64,000 bases of DNA from Coniochaeta sp. PMI_546 (Eukaryota; Ascomycota; Sordariomycetes; Coniochaetales; Coniochaetaceae), in assembly GCA_021432605.1 (NCBI GenBank), contig MU271162.1:133721-197720 (forward strand), in the 5' to 3' direction. Shown here piece after piece: positions 1-11,601 of the stretch. Numbering within the stretch: the stretch's first letter is position 1; every line of letters starts with the position of its first letter. Below the pieces are notes generated by a model. That model was given only the letters and a program-made list of their open reading frames with translations, ran no database searches and had not been told where the DNA came from. A program made the translations under genes and the position numbers.

Positions 1-18
1 GTTGGACACTCCGCCGTG

Positions 19-2367
19 TCATCTCCTGGTCCTCATCGGAGCCCAATCTCCTAGCCATCCTCTTGCCTTCGCAAGATCCCCACCCTCTGCTTCCAAAGCT
101 GCGATACACCACTCCAAATCCCAGACGCCCTCGGCAGCCAGCATCTCTGCCAATTTTCTCCGCTTCTGGGTTCCCTCGTCGACACAGAAATGCATCTTCT
201 CTGTCGAGTTACCGAGCGCGTCAAGTAGCGGCTTGACAAGTGGCAGCGCAGCCGCTGCGCTGGTACCCAGCTCCTCTAAACCCAGGTGTTTCCTCCCAGA
301 ACGACACCACTCGTTCAGACAACCGGCGCGTCCGCAACCCTTCATGAGTTGCGTGAGGTACCTCCTCTCAACGCGCCGCCGCAGCGCTTTGCCTTCGGGG
401 TCGTACATACTGACATACAATGGGCCGAAGCACAGGCTGCAGAGCCCTAGATCATTCCCTGGACCCTGACCCATCCTTGTGCCCGCACCGACCTGTCCAC
501 GTGGACCGACACCGTGGAGAGTGCGACTACACAGGGCGTTGCGACATATCGGTGGGGGTACGGCAGCGCGCTGTGCCTTGTCGAGCTCGTGGTGCGCCAT
601 GTGGGCTGCCATGTCGCGAAGGCGCACTATCGCGCCACAAAGGTGGCAGTCCGTCGTGCGGGCCCCGTCAGCCCGCTCGTGAGCTGTTAGACCCGTCAAG
701 ACTGTCTCGGCTTCTGACGATGGGTCCAGCGGGTCTCCCTCCTGCGGCACTTCGAGGTGGCAGAACTGGCACAGGATGAGCTTGTGCGGGCACGTCGTGG
801 TACGGTGCTGGGCGAGTAGTGTCAAGGAGCCGTACGTGAAGGGAGACGAAGGGCCACAAGAGGGACATGTGCGTTGGCCGTGTTCAATATCGGCATGCTT
901 GGCTTTGCTCAAGCTCGTGGAGCCGAAGGACTCGGGGTGATCTGGACAGTGCCAGTGATCTGCCCATTCACTGGATGATTTGAGGAAAACGCCTTTGCAT
1001 TGAGGACATAAGATGTTGTTGCGACGGCAGAAATTCTCATGGAGAAGCATAGTGCGCTTAGGAATCCACTGCAGACAGTTTTTGCACTGCTCCTCGTCAG
1101 GGGAGTGTACAACCGACTGCTCAAGTTCCATCGGGCCCGTGGCGGAGCCTTGAGTGTCACCGGCTCTTGCCCTAAGCTTGTATCTCCGAGGACTCCTATC
1201 AGCGTCCTGGCCGTCAGGTGGGGCGTACCCGTGTACGGATACCAGGAGCGCCTCGGCACCTTCAAGTTCAACATTGCTTGGCTGGATGACAATCCGTTTG
1301 GTGCCGTCTTTTGGTGATGAGAAGTCCCCAAACAGATGCTCCGAATCTCTCGGCAGTGCTCGCTGTCTCGCAGATTTTGGGCTCACGAACAAGTCGATCT
1401 CTTGCCCAGCTTCGATCTCTGATAGCTCGATGACAATGGGCCGAGAGCGGTCCCAGGATGGCAGCTCGTAGTCCACATAGTCTCCAGCAAGGACCTGTGC
1501 TTCGACATCATTCCAAATATCGATTGTGTACCCCACCGAGCTTCCGCTTGAAGTTCCGGGAGCTGCCTGGCTCCGCGCGGCGATCTGACGCAGCGTCTCT
1601 CTCGCCTGTTCCTCGTTCAAAGCCTCGATGTCAACTTCGAGGTCCGTATCCACTACACAGATTCCGTCTCCGTCAGGCTGAAACTTGTCAATGAGAAAGC
1701 GGAATTCCTCGCCTCTAACGCCGCGAACGGTAAGTAAGGCGCCTTTTGTCAACGTGGTATAGCTTGCTCGCAGCTGCCTTTCAAGAAGCGACTTCCAGTC
1801 ATCTGGGTTGTATCCAGCTTCGAGAGGCCGTAGCCGCACATATACGCCCTTTGGAAGCTGGTGCGCTCTGACGGTTATCCTCACTCCCACGTTCTCGACA
1901 CGACTGTCGTCTGCCGTAAGATCAACGACATCACCAGCACCCTCTAGTATCGGCCCGCCGTTCAGTTCATTCTCCTCTATCCCCAGAGCTTCGAGCAGGT
2001 AAGGGCTCAAAACGGCCTGTCCTTCGTTGGCAGAGAACTCTCGAATGCCAGCATAGATTGTATTGCCATTTTTCTGGTTGACGAGGCGGAACATCAATGG
2101 ATGAGGCAGTTGCTGGAAGGTCTCTTGGAACCGGGCACGCTCTTGCCGCGCTGCAGCGACGGAGTAGGGATTTGACGGATCAAAGGCAGTGAACGTGTGT
2201 GATGTCGAGGGACCGAGTCTCGTGGACGCACTCAGCAGCTGTTCGAGGGCTGACTGGGGCAGGAGAATCTTGTCGCCTTGAAGATCTTTCGCGGCAGCCT
2301 GGCTGGCAGTAGCAACAGTGAATGAGCCTGACCAGTCCAGCTGCAGTTCCCCTTCCTGGTCAGCCAT
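19..2367 (-). CDS. Ufd1-like protein with C-terminal zinc fingers
   Basis: Single-exon gene encoding 782 aa. Residues about 10-250 match the UFD1 fold, the substrate/ubiquitin-binding adaptor of Cdc48/p97. Visible motifs are HPLMFRLVN (89-97), a YAGIREF segment, and the double-barrel half starting VYVRLRPLEAGYNPDDW. An acidic VVDLT motif at 147-151 sits between the two halves and resembles a SUMO-interaction motif. The C-terminal half is unlike yeast Ufd1 (about 360 aa). It carries several Cys/His clusters, beginning CKNCLQWIPKRTMLLHENFC, followed by CPQC, CPSC and CHLC groups that look TRAF-type. The likely role is ubiquitin-dependent protein turnover, in cytosol or nucleus. It is a known fungal variant architecture rather than the orthologue of yeast Ufd1 itself. 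It diverges from the F-box gene to its right. The start was chosen as the only Met before the conserved N-terminus. Confidence 0.85.
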   Translation of the reverse strand: MADQEGELQLDWSGSFTVATASQAAAKDLQGDKILLPQSALEQLLSASTRLGPSTSHTFTAFDPSNPYSVAAARQERARFQETFQQLPHPLMFRLVNQKNGNTIYAGIREFSANEGQAVLSPYLLEALGIEENELNGGPILEGAGDVVDLTADDSRVENVGVRITVRAHQLPKGVYVRLRPLEAGYNPDDWKSLLERQLRASYTTLTKGALLTVRGVRGEEFRFLIDKFQPDGDGICVVDTDLEVDIEALNEEQARETLRQIAARSQAAPGTSSGSSVGYTIDIWNDVEAQVLAGDYVDYELPSWDRSRPIVIELSEIEAGQEIDLFVSPKSARQRALPRDSEHLFGDFSSPKDGTKRIVIQPSNVELEGAEALLVSVHGYAPPDGQDADRSPRRYKLRARAGDTQGSATGPMELEQSVVHSPDEEQCKNCLQWIPKRTMLLHENFCRRNNILCPQCKGVFLKSSSEWADHWHCPDHPESFGSTSLSKAKHADIEHGQRTCPSCGPSSPFTYGSLTLLAQHRTTTCPHKLILCQFCHLEVPQEGDPLDPSSEAETVLTGLTAHERADGARTTDCHLCGAIVRLRDMAAHMAHHELDKAQRAAVPPPICRNALCSRTLHGVGPRGQVGAGTRMGQGPGNDLGLCSLCFGPLYVSMYDPEGKALRRRVERRYLTQLMKGCGRAGCLNEWCRSGRKHLGLEELGTSAAAALPLVKPLLDALGNSTEKMHFCVDEGTQKRRKLAEMLAAEGVWDLEWCIAALEAEGGDLAKARGWLGDWAPMRTRR

Positions 2368-3626
2368 TGCGATGATGAAGTGGCGGGTAATGTGACGATC
2401 GGAGGGCAGTTTTTTGTATTATCGAGTAAATCGGGTTAGGAATATGGTGCGACGGAGGGTTTGGTATGAAGTGTCTCTTGTTTCGTCTGGTCAACGTAAT
2501 ATAAGGGAGGCAAAATCATGATAGTTAAGCATGTGACGAGAATTCGTTGCCAATCTCAGAAGATCATGTTTGCCGTACCGATACATGATTTAAGTCAGAA
2601 ATATGCCTTGAGCCGTCGACTTGATTGAGCAGCAGTGCTGGACATTGTTAGAAATTGTATCAGTCAGCCCCAGCCGGTGTTTCTTGAGGTTTCCACGGCC
2701 GACGATGGTTTACAGGCAGCCGGTCGTCATCCGCGACGGCCCGAAGACAAACCCACCCCACTACCATAAAAAAGGTGGACCCGCCACCCCGCGCTACCAA
2801 AGTATCTTCGTACCTGCATGGTGTTACGGTTCTGGCGGTCCCATGGCGCGGGGTCGCCATCATGGCGGTTGGCCTGTCGGCACCCACGATATATCTTATG
2901 CACTGTCATCGAAAACATCTTGCACCTGCTGATATATCGTCTCATGAGGAGCGAATGTCCCTACACTCTGGTAATCGTGTAGCCAAATAGAGGTCGATCC
3001 TTGGGTTCCACCCCATCACATCCGGAGACATCGGCTCTCCTGCCGCCATCGCCTGGACAGCGCCCTACCAAGAAAATGCGGCATACAGCTCGCGCTAAGA
3101 CCGGCTAATGGAATCATGTAACAGTTTGAGAGACATGAACTCGACATTATCTGAAAGCTGATAGAGCGCAAAGGTAACCGCGACAGTCGACCTCGTTGTC
3201 TCCAAGATGCCCTACCTGGTGCATAACTACACTGCCGAGATTCCTGACGGACGAGCCGAGAGAGAGCTTGGCTGTTGACCGTAGCCTCAATCCACACCTA
3301 GTGTACCTTGTCACCAAAGTAAACAATATCGACACCTCCAACGGGATCTGCATCTCGAACTTGGTCGCTCTTAGAAACCTCAGCCCACGCCGAAAGCGCC
3401 AACCGCGCGCCGATCAATCGTCCAAGTCGAGCAGTTGGTGTGTCTCTGCACGCGAGTTGCTCTGAGTCATTTCATTCTTCCTATCAGGATATCTGGCACA
3501 GACTCATACCAAAATCGCCAGCCCCAACCGTCGCGGCTATGCCTGCTGGGGCATCACCTTCTTGGCTGATATACCTGCAGGATTGACCTCGAACCACTTC
3601 GATACGGCGGAGCTAGAATTGATACG
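2368..3626. other. Divergent intergenic region (Ufd1-like / F-box)
   Basis: About 1.26 kb lie between two divergent starts and should hold both promoters and leaders. I see no ORF with a recognisable domain, no clear TATA box near either start, and no repeat or RNA gene. Confidence 0.5.
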
Positions 3627-5819
3627 ATGCAGCAGACAAACTCTGGCAAATCTTCCCTGCCAGACGAGATCCAACACAGCGCCCTGCTCCAGCTCTTGTC
3701 CAACACGCTGATACTGTGCCACACCACTCCATACCTGCCAGTTACTGATGTTTTGGCCCTCGCCGCCACCTGCCGAGCATTCCGGTATCTAATTTACGAG
3801 ACACCACAGGTCTTCCGATATCTGGACCTCCGGCCTTTGAAGTCAGCCCAATTCGACATCGAGGGCATCGACCACGGCGGCGAAACCTGGCGCAACGTCC
3901 AGCTGGACGAGAATCTGACCGAAGATGAGTAAGCTCACCTCGGGACTGTTTCCAGGGATTGTTTCCTCTGAAGTTTACTAGTCCCAGCTAACGGTGGGAG
4001 TACAGCTTCTACTCGGGTCCTCTCCGCGGTATCTTCTCCAACCTGCGCCGGGCGACTATCCTGAGCGATGTCCAAGTACTCGTGCTTGATGGCCTTGCGG
4101 TCACCGCCGACCTTGTGCACGACATTCTTATGGATTCCTCATACTCTGTGCGCATTCTCTCCCTGCGCGAGTGCAAACATCTCAACGGACAGAAGCTACG
4201 AGGTGCTTTGCAGTATGCATGCCGCCACTCGAGACCCGAAGGGATGCCTAGATTGAAGGGGCTATATATCTTCGGCAAGGCGGAGGCATCGACTGAGGGG
4301 ATCAAGCAGGCCGCTACTAGCTTGGTCTCCGTTAGTACAACTGGCAGCGGACCGGCTGTTGCAGCCGTGTGGAATGCGCAAAGCCAGCAGGCTTTGACGG
4401 CGTCGAATACATTCGGCAATCACGGGACGGAAGAGCCGTGGTATGGCCTCCGAGGCTGGCAGTTTGCTGGCACTAGCCACATACATCAAGACTGGTCACA
4501 GACGCTCCTCGCCTGCAGCGGCATCATTGCGTTTGATGCTGTTCTTTGCGCAGGTCCGCGCCACCTGAACTCCCCTGCTTGGGGCAAGGTTGATGTCGAG
4601 TCGCTCAATGCTGCGTCGTCCTCGGCCAGTCCAGGCGTGCCACAATGGAATGTCGCCCAGTTTAGTGTTGGCGGCTGCTCTGGCTGCGGCTCGGCCCCCG
4701 AAGGATGGACTGTTTGGGGAGAAGGTGACACACTCAACACTCAGAGACCGGATGCTGATGACAGGAGAGGTAGCGATCCGATCTGCACAAACACCGACAT
4801 AGGGCGGTTCCCTCTGCTCCCACATCCTCCCCTGCACTCGTCTGGCATCAAAGTTGCAATGTGCCCTTCCGGCCAGCCCTTGAACGGCCAGCGAATCACA
4901 TCCAGTGCCACGCAGAATAGCAAAGCTCGTTTTATCCCGCGGTGTGGCGCTTGTCTTCGTGACAGGTACTGTACAGCTTGCCATCGGTGGTGGTGCGAAT
5001 CATGCTATATTGGACCGTGGGCCACGTCGTCCCCTGGGAGTCAGAATCTTGATCATGTAAGTCTGCCCTCGAGCATGAACAACACGACTGAGATCACCAA
5101 AGAACCCCACCTCAAAGTACGAGACGGACTATGCTATGCACACGGAGGCTGCGGTGGACAAGATGCTTCCCTCCGAGACTGAAAGATCGCTGGAATCTGT
5201 CTGTGTTTGGACACGCCATTCTAGAAAAATCTGGGTCTCGCAGGCTTGTTTCTATTCGACCATTTCATGTCAATGAGTGGTACTTGACAAAACTGTATGC
5301 AGCTGAACCTGTCTCTAAGTGTCGAGGAGCTCTCCTCGCGGTCTTTGTTAAACCATTCCCTGCTTTTACCATGTGCTCACTTGGGCCAAACTGGAGTACC
5401 CGGCGATCGGCCCATCACAACATACTGACCCTCTTATATCTTCTAGTCCCGTGTCTCCAAAAGCTGTTGGGAATGTGGGATGAATGTGAGCCCACGCCGC
5501 CTGCCAATGTGATGAACCAGCGGCATGAGATGCTGATCCCGTAACAGTGCCACGATTGTATTGATGGTACCCAGCGGACTTGTCGAAACTGTGGTGGTGG
5601 GTACTGCATCATCCACAACGAGGGCTCCAACCTCCTACATGTTAGTCTATACTCGCCTCCAAGATGTATAGAGCGGGTGATGATTGACACCAGATCATAG
5701 TGTGACTGTACGCCACCCTTCGCACGCTGCCAAGGCGGAGGAAATGGATGTTTCTTGGTTTGCTGACGCGTTCTGCAGGGTGTTCAAGTAGGGGCCGCCG
5801 AATGCGGGAGCTCTACTGA
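3627..5819 (+). CDS. F-box protein with C-terminal Cys-rich module
   Basis: Probable SCF-type ubiquitin-ligase substrate adaptor. Exon 1 (3627-3928) encodes an N-terminal F-box (LPVTDVLALAATCRAFRYLI, then VFRYLDL). A GTAAGC...CTAAC...TACAG intron (3929-4005) leads in phase into exon 2 from 4006. Exon 2 has leucine-rich-like text (RILSLRECKHLNG) and the Cys cluster CGACLRDRYCTACHRWWCESC, then KVRDGLC, and reaches a stop at 5182. The family continues past that point, and its last exons are clearly present: 5447-5485 (SRVSKSCWECGMN), 5548-5640 (CHDCIDGTQRTCRNCGGGYC...), 5701-5708 and 5792-5819 (together CDWGRRMRELY, stop). These four join in phase. The link between exon 2 and 5447 is not resolved. 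I found no good donor, so there may be an extra short exon, a weak donor, or a damaging change in the allele. The F-box assignment is secure; the exact middle is not. Confidence 0.75.
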
Positions 5820-7560
5820 TCGGAACCCGCAAACCAAAGTGCTCCCTGCGCTCGCCGTACAGCAATCAGGGTAGGTGGCCCCAGGAGCGAACAGCGTGGA
5901 GGCCCTACCATGGTATATCTTGCTGCTGACGCTGGCGAATGGAGGGGGCAGTGTATCATCTTACGACGACAAAAAAAAACAACAACAACCGAAACTTGTC
6001 CCCCCTCACCCTCAAGTGCGTATGCAGGCAGTGCGCGCCGTGTCTTGACTACACTCCACTCCGTTAGCATCTCCACTATCTCGGCAGTGAGAGCTTTGCA
6101 CCTCCTTCCCAGGCAAAAGTGACGGTTCGCTGCTAGACGAAAGGAGTATCGCGCCGGCAGTCTTTCCAGAGTATCAGGGAAGGTCTGAGCGGTAATTCGC
6201 TGCTGAATAAAAACATCCTAAGCCCTAAGAATTGTCGCACTCTTCCGCTGTTTGTAGTCTGGACGTACACGTGTATGAGTAAAGCCATCATCAGTACCAG
6301 CAACATCCTTGTCGCATAACGGTAACGTGCCTTGGCAACAATGCTTCGCTCCGGACGAACAAGACTTTCAGCAGATACATACATTGATGGAAGTCGAGAA
6401 GTGGAGATGAGTGGCGTTGGAAAGGTGTTATTTTGATCTCAATACGTATCGAGATCGTCATAACGAGAGTGCATCTTTGTAGAGAGCTGAGATGCCAGAC
6501 AGCTCGTCGTTGCGCCGTTGTCTCCTCCTGCCAAGGCCGCTTAACCTCGCAGCGAGTCGCTCCGAGTGAGACAACCGCACTCGAAAGACTTATTACCACA
6601 GTAGACGTGGTAACCCTATCCTCCGTCTCGATTCTGTACATTGCAAGATGAGTGTCCCTACGCAATAATGCAAACGCGCGTCACGACCCATGCCTCGGTG
6701 CAGATGGAGTTCATGGAGCTTCTGTTTCCAGCCAATAGCCCGCTCTCGAAACAATCTAGGTCCATCTCAGCTCCCTTGTTGACGTTCGTCTCCCGCAGAG
6801 CCCCAGATTACAGGGGTCTCATCTTCAGGTCAATATAAATGCAGTGAGTGTTATTGGTCCGATTCAACAACGCCCCTTGAACAGTCCCTGATTCAGTTCG
6901 AAAGGGTACGAATGCGGGATCAGATCCTCCCCCACTTCCCGGCCGCGATTCATATGGAATAGATGCTAACGTACAACACTTGCACATGACGGGACAAGGG
7001 ACTCTCATAGACTGGATACCGGTACAGCATACAGGATTATCCTATGTCTTCTGGCTTCGCTTGAGCGCCCTAGGTTACTGCTTGCTACGCCCTTGCCACG
7101 CTAGGATCTGGTTCTCAGCCCCTTGACCAGCGGCATGATGGATGAGCTAGGCCATTGTTGTAAGCAGGCGTATGTTTGCAAGGTTTATCGTCGAGCTTGA
7201 AGGCCCTAAGACATTTCCAGGGCGAAGCCGGGTCTCCATTTGATACCCATGGGTTCCATCAGGACCCTCCAGATCGTCGGAGACATTCCCGACTCAGAAC
7301 TTGCCCCTTCTATGTCTTGCTTCGTCACTGGCGGCTGGAGTCTTGGCAGGAGAGTGTTGACGACGACTTCGAGGCCGACCCTCCTGTCATCTTGTTTGCA
7401 AGAGAAGGAAGCCATGGGACTCCACAGAGTATGCAAAGTAGTGTATATAGCCACCATGCCTTGAGCCAAGAGAGTCGAAAACTTATACTCTCCACACCTT
7501 GAAGACTCAACATCTCTCAAGACCATTCCATTTCAACCCGCGACTACCGAACAAGTCAAG
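5820..7560. other. Intergenic region, no gene recognised
   Basis: About 1.7 kb. It begins with the probable 3' region of the F-box gene, including an A-rich run near 5970-5990. It ends with the promoter of the dioxygenase-like gene. The short ORFs on both strands have no family signature, and I see no repeat or RNA gene. Confidence 0.45.
7444..7449 (+). promoter_or_regulatory. TATA-like box of the dioxygenase-like gene
   Basis: TATATA lies 117 bp upstream of the ATG at 7561, a usual distance in ascomycetes, and is followed by a C/A/T-rich leader. Position and sequence only. Confidence 0.4.
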
Positions 7561-8916
7561 ATGCATCTCCCGACCATCATCGCTGGCGCCTTGGCTGCCG
7601 CAGCCGTTGTTGTCGCTCATCCTGGCCACGACCACGACGCGGAGCAGCTCGCCCGCCGGGAGGCCTTGAAGTTCTCCAAGAGAGACCTGAGCCATTGTGC
7701 TGCTAAGATCAAGGCACGTGGTTTGGAAGCACGTTCAATCAAGCGCCGCAGCCAGCTTGCCACCGGACTTCTCAAGAAAAGACACCTGCAGAGTGAGTTC
7801 AATGAACCTCCCTAACATCATCGAGCCCTCAAATCTAACACACCACGAACAAGACCGGGACTTAGCCAGCCTGCTCAACGTCACCCACCACTCTTCGGCG
7901 TGTTACACCCCACAAACTCCTGCCGACACCATCTTCGCTAGCAACAACTCTTGCGTCCTGAGCCCGGAGGTCACCGAGGGTCCATACTGTGAGTACCGCA
8001 GCAGCAGGTCTTTTCTTCATACTTCAGACACAGCCTAACGAGAATGGTAGATGTGGCTGGAGAGTACATCCGCAACGATGTGACCGAGGACCAGCCCGGT
8101 GTTGATCTCGCCCTGGACATCCAAGTACTCGACGTCAACACCTGCGAGCCTGTTCCAAACGTGTACCTGGAGATTTGGCGTAAGTCTCGCATTGCCCTGT
8201 GATGTTGAAGGACGAAGTTCCCATTGTATGAGATGAAAAAACATACTGATCATATTTCTTGGCCATGAGCAGACTGCAACTCAACCGGCGTCTACTCGGG
8301 CGTTGTCGCTAGCGGCAACGGCAACAGTGACGCTTCGAACATAAACGCGACCTTTCTCCGCGGCGTACAGCAGACAGATGCGGACGGCGCGGTCCAGTTC
8401 CAAACCCTGTTCCCGGGACACTACACGGGACGCACGACGCACATCCATGTCATGGTACACGCCAACGCCACCGCCTTCTCGAACGGCACCCTCATCGACA
8501 CCACCCACGTCGGACATGTCGGGCAGGCCTTCTTCGACCAGGATCTCATCAGCAGCGTCGAGGCGACGAGCGTCTACTCGGTCAACACCCAAGAGTTGAC
8601 GACCAACGCAGAGGACAGCATTCTCTCCGAGGAGGCGGCCACCAGCGACCCGTTCGTGCAGTATGTCCTCCTCGGCAACTCGGTGGAGGACGGCCTGCTT
8701 GGATGGCTGAGCTTTGGGATTGACACTACGTTGAGCAAGTCCGTCAGCGCGGCAGCGACGCTCTACAAGGAGGGAGGCGTCGCCAGCTCCAACTCTGGTG
8801 GACAGGGCGGCGGTGCTGGCGGCAGCCCCCCTAGTGGCAACTTCACTGGCGGACCTGGCGGGCCATCTGGCTTCACGAGCGGACCTGGCGGACCATCTAG
8901 CACTGCGGCCCCTTAA
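7561..8916 (+). CDS. Secreted intradiol ring-cleavage dioxygenase-like protein
   Basis: Four exons: 7561-7792, 7854-7988, 8051-8179 and 8273-8916, giving 379 aa with every join in phase. An N-terminal signal peptide (residues 1-19, cutting after VVAHP-like text) is followed by a basic propeptide-like stretch rich in Lys/Arg. The core starts at EGPYYVAGEYIRND (119-132), typical of intradiol dioxygenases (protocatechuate/catechol type). The region LFPGHYTGRTTHIHVMVH supplies Tyr216, His222 and His224, which with a Tyr in EGPYY (122 or 123) are the expected non-haem Fe(III) ligands. The tail (about 350-379) is Gly/Pro/Ser-rich and low in complexity. Secreted members of this fungal family are thought to open ring-hydroxylated aromatics from plant material; the substrate here is unknown. 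It converges on Arp6. Confidence 0.88.
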
Positions 8917-10183
8917 TTTCCTTAGAGCTGATCACTCTCTGTGAGTCCTGACAATGGGACCTGGCAAGGCTCGAGGAGGACTGGCGCCGGTTCAAGAGAT
9001 AGGTAAAGCAAGCTGAAGGAAAGAAGGAAGCTCATCGCTGCGTGGTCACAACGAACAACTTGTCCACCGTATATGCTGTGCATAGAATACGCTCCTTAAG
9101 AGACGCACATAGAGAACCAATCCAATATTTCGCACGGGATCTGCGATGCGGCGAAACCTCCTCTCACACCATAGCGCAAATACTCTCCCCGAAAGGAGAA
9201 TCTTAGGGAGATGGGTAGGTACAGATGACCATTATTGCAACCAACCTAAATTCTACCTCTTGGTAACCGTTCAAGCGATAAATGCCGAGTGTTTCGGTAC
9301 TGAAGGATGCAACAACCCAGTTATGCTCTCCTGGTTCCTCAGGAGTCTGCCGACCGATGCTAGGTTCCTTTTTCGGTAAAGTTTTATTTAGGCCATGTTA
9401 TGAAAGCAAAATATCGCGGGTTGTATTGCGTTTGAGAGACCCGAGAATGCCAACATCCCATCCGGACAAATGGTAGGAGCTGTATGTGGCGTCTCCAGCA
9501 CTTGACCACGGCTGGAAGGCGTCACAGTCATCAAAACACTTGAGTAAAAGGACAACAGGTCCGGTCGCAAAATACGAGCGTCCTCTTTTAGCGGAACCAT
9601 ATGAGATACATTGATATAGCCCGACACTGGACCTGCCCGTACCACTGTGTTATCACAAGCCACAGCCGGTGACGAGAACTCTGTAGTATGCGCTGCATCG
9701 AGAAAGCAGGACTGCTCTGTCATAATGGGTAAGGGACGCTCCGCATGATGCAGAAGGTCCAGGTCGGGGAGCGGGCAGAGCACAGCTGGGGTCTGATCCG
9801 GCGGAGGATGTTAGCGGCGCCGAGTGCTCATTCCGATCTCTTCTGAAATAGCATATGGCTAGAAGTGGCCAGGACGAGGAAGCATCGCTCTAGACCTCCA
9901 AGTCCGACACCCAGACCAAGAGCTGCGCGCATACATGGTCCGTTCAAAGACTCTGGCCGAGTGTTTGTCCGCTCGTGACCACCATCGGCGTAGCATCCAA
10001 AGAGCCTCCTGCGTTGCAGCCCTCTCTAGTTTGCATCCCTTGATTCCAGGTTTCGGCTGCGAGAGTAAGCCGGTTGGTCGTCCGTTCATGCCCTATGATG
10101 TGCTAGTACGAGCAGCTATGCGGAGGACGCCGCCCGACAGGGGCCATGACCCGCGATATAAGATCGTTTTGGGCGCAGCGACG
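8917..10183. other. Convergent intergenic region
   Basis: About 1.27 kb between the 3' ends of the dioxygenase-like gene and Arp6. It contains short unassignable ORFs on both strands (the longest 131 codons, 9388-9783 minus), none with a recognised domain. Nothing else is seen. Confidence 0.45.
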
Positions 10184-11601
10184 TCAGTCCACACCGAGTC
10201 CAGCTGCAAACTTCCTCGCCACCCAGGTAGCACCATATTCCTCGTACTCCTGTTTGGTGACAGCCAATCTCTCAACATGTTCGTGTCTCGCAAAGTTCGC
10301 CGCCCCCAGCCAAGTGCTCGTGATAGGATTCGCGGGCAGAGCGACCCGCACTATGCAGTCGTCGGGAACGCGTTCCATTATCTCGGTCTGCAGGCGCTGG
10401 ATGAAGTTATCGAACCGCGCGTTGCCGCCGACGACGAGGATATTGGCTAGCAAGCCAGGCCAAAGCCCCATGGGGAGGGCGTAGAGGGACTGCATCACGA
10501 GGTCGGCCAGGCCGGGCTGCCGCATGCCGATGTCGGAGGGGTTGAAGAGAATCTCGGGTACGACAAAACGCTCGTTTCGAAGGGTCAGGATGTCCTCATT
10601 CGCAGGGCCGGCCGCTAGCTTGCGCGCCTTCGAGGACACAGTTGGATCGTAGTCCCTTAGTATGCCCTTGAACCGTGTGTGAGAGTCGGGCAAGATGTAG
10701 TCCTTGGCGATACCGGCACCTGTGAGGTAAGGCTCCCGGCGCTCCCCGCGAGTGCCTTTCCATGTCTTCTCGAGGTCGCCCTTGAAATCAGAAGAGACGT
10801 AACAAGCAGCCTCCTTCATCTCATTGACTATATATGTGTCGTTACGCATATCGAAGTGGCGGACTGAGAGGAGTCTGGTGAGGTAGTTGGTCAACAGCTT
10901 GCCCCCTATGTCCAAGCGGCGGATCGCGGAATGTAAAGGCCGCCCTTGGAGGACCGGAGTGACTGTCGTATGAGAGTAGCCAGAGTCTACCACCAGTATG
11001 ACTTCGGCAGGGACTTCGACGGTCGCATTCGGCTCCCGAGGAGTTCGGAATATCCCTTGAACATCGTGATACGCGTTGAATGCGGCTCCTAAGTAGTAAA
11101 GGAGTACAGTTAGCAAGTGTGCTCCGCGACATCATCTCTCCAGGGTTAGATCACCGAACACGAACCTACACCGCGATAGTAGCTCGCAAACCCGTACTCC
11201 TCAAAGACCATCTGGTCGCAATGTGATTGTAGCGCAGGGAGCGCATTCGGCTGCTCGGTCAGAATCAAGCGACTGTCGGAGGGGTCGCAGTGCAGCGGCG
11301 CTTTGTCGTCGAAGAACTCGCGGTCCCAAATCTCCTTCTCGGCTTCCCAGTTGACGATGAATCCTTTCTCGACCGGACGCCGGATAGCTATCTCGCCAAA
11401 GTCCTTGCACTTCTCCAGCTCCGAGGCAACATAGGTCTTGCGGTGTCGGTCGCGCGCGATGCAGTTGGGTATGACGTGCGGCTCGTCCGTCCTGTCGGCC
11501 GTGACGAAGCCGGCCTTGATCGTGTGGGCGCCATTGTCCAGTATCAACGTCCTCGACGGCGGTGCTGGTCCCGCCGACCGAGATTTACGTGCTGGCGCCA
11601 T
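10184..11601 (-). CDS. ARP6: Actin-related protein 6 (SWR1 complex)
   Basis: Two exons, 11601-11172 and 11088-10184, giving 444 aa. The intron has a textbook branch and acceptor (GCTAAC, then TACTTAG). Phase forces the donor to GTGTAG rather than the nearby GTAGGT. The actin fold is evident: RTLILDNGAHTIKAGF at the N-terminus, VILVVDSGYSHTTVTPVLQG (second nucleotide-binding half), RLDIGGKLLTNYL, and the C-terminal ILVVGGNARFDNFIQRLQ. The divergence from actin and the wording YYRGAAFNAYHDVQ match Arp6. Arp6 is a nuclear subunit of SWR1, which exchanges H2A.Z into nucleosomes. Length agrees with fungal Arp6 (about 430-460 aa). It is a single-copy conserved gene beside the PDR pump, with which it shares orientation but no obvious function. 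Confidence 0.92.

Noticed and set aside
9388-9783. 131-codon minus-strand ORF
   Set aside because: No domain and lies in a convergent 3' region.
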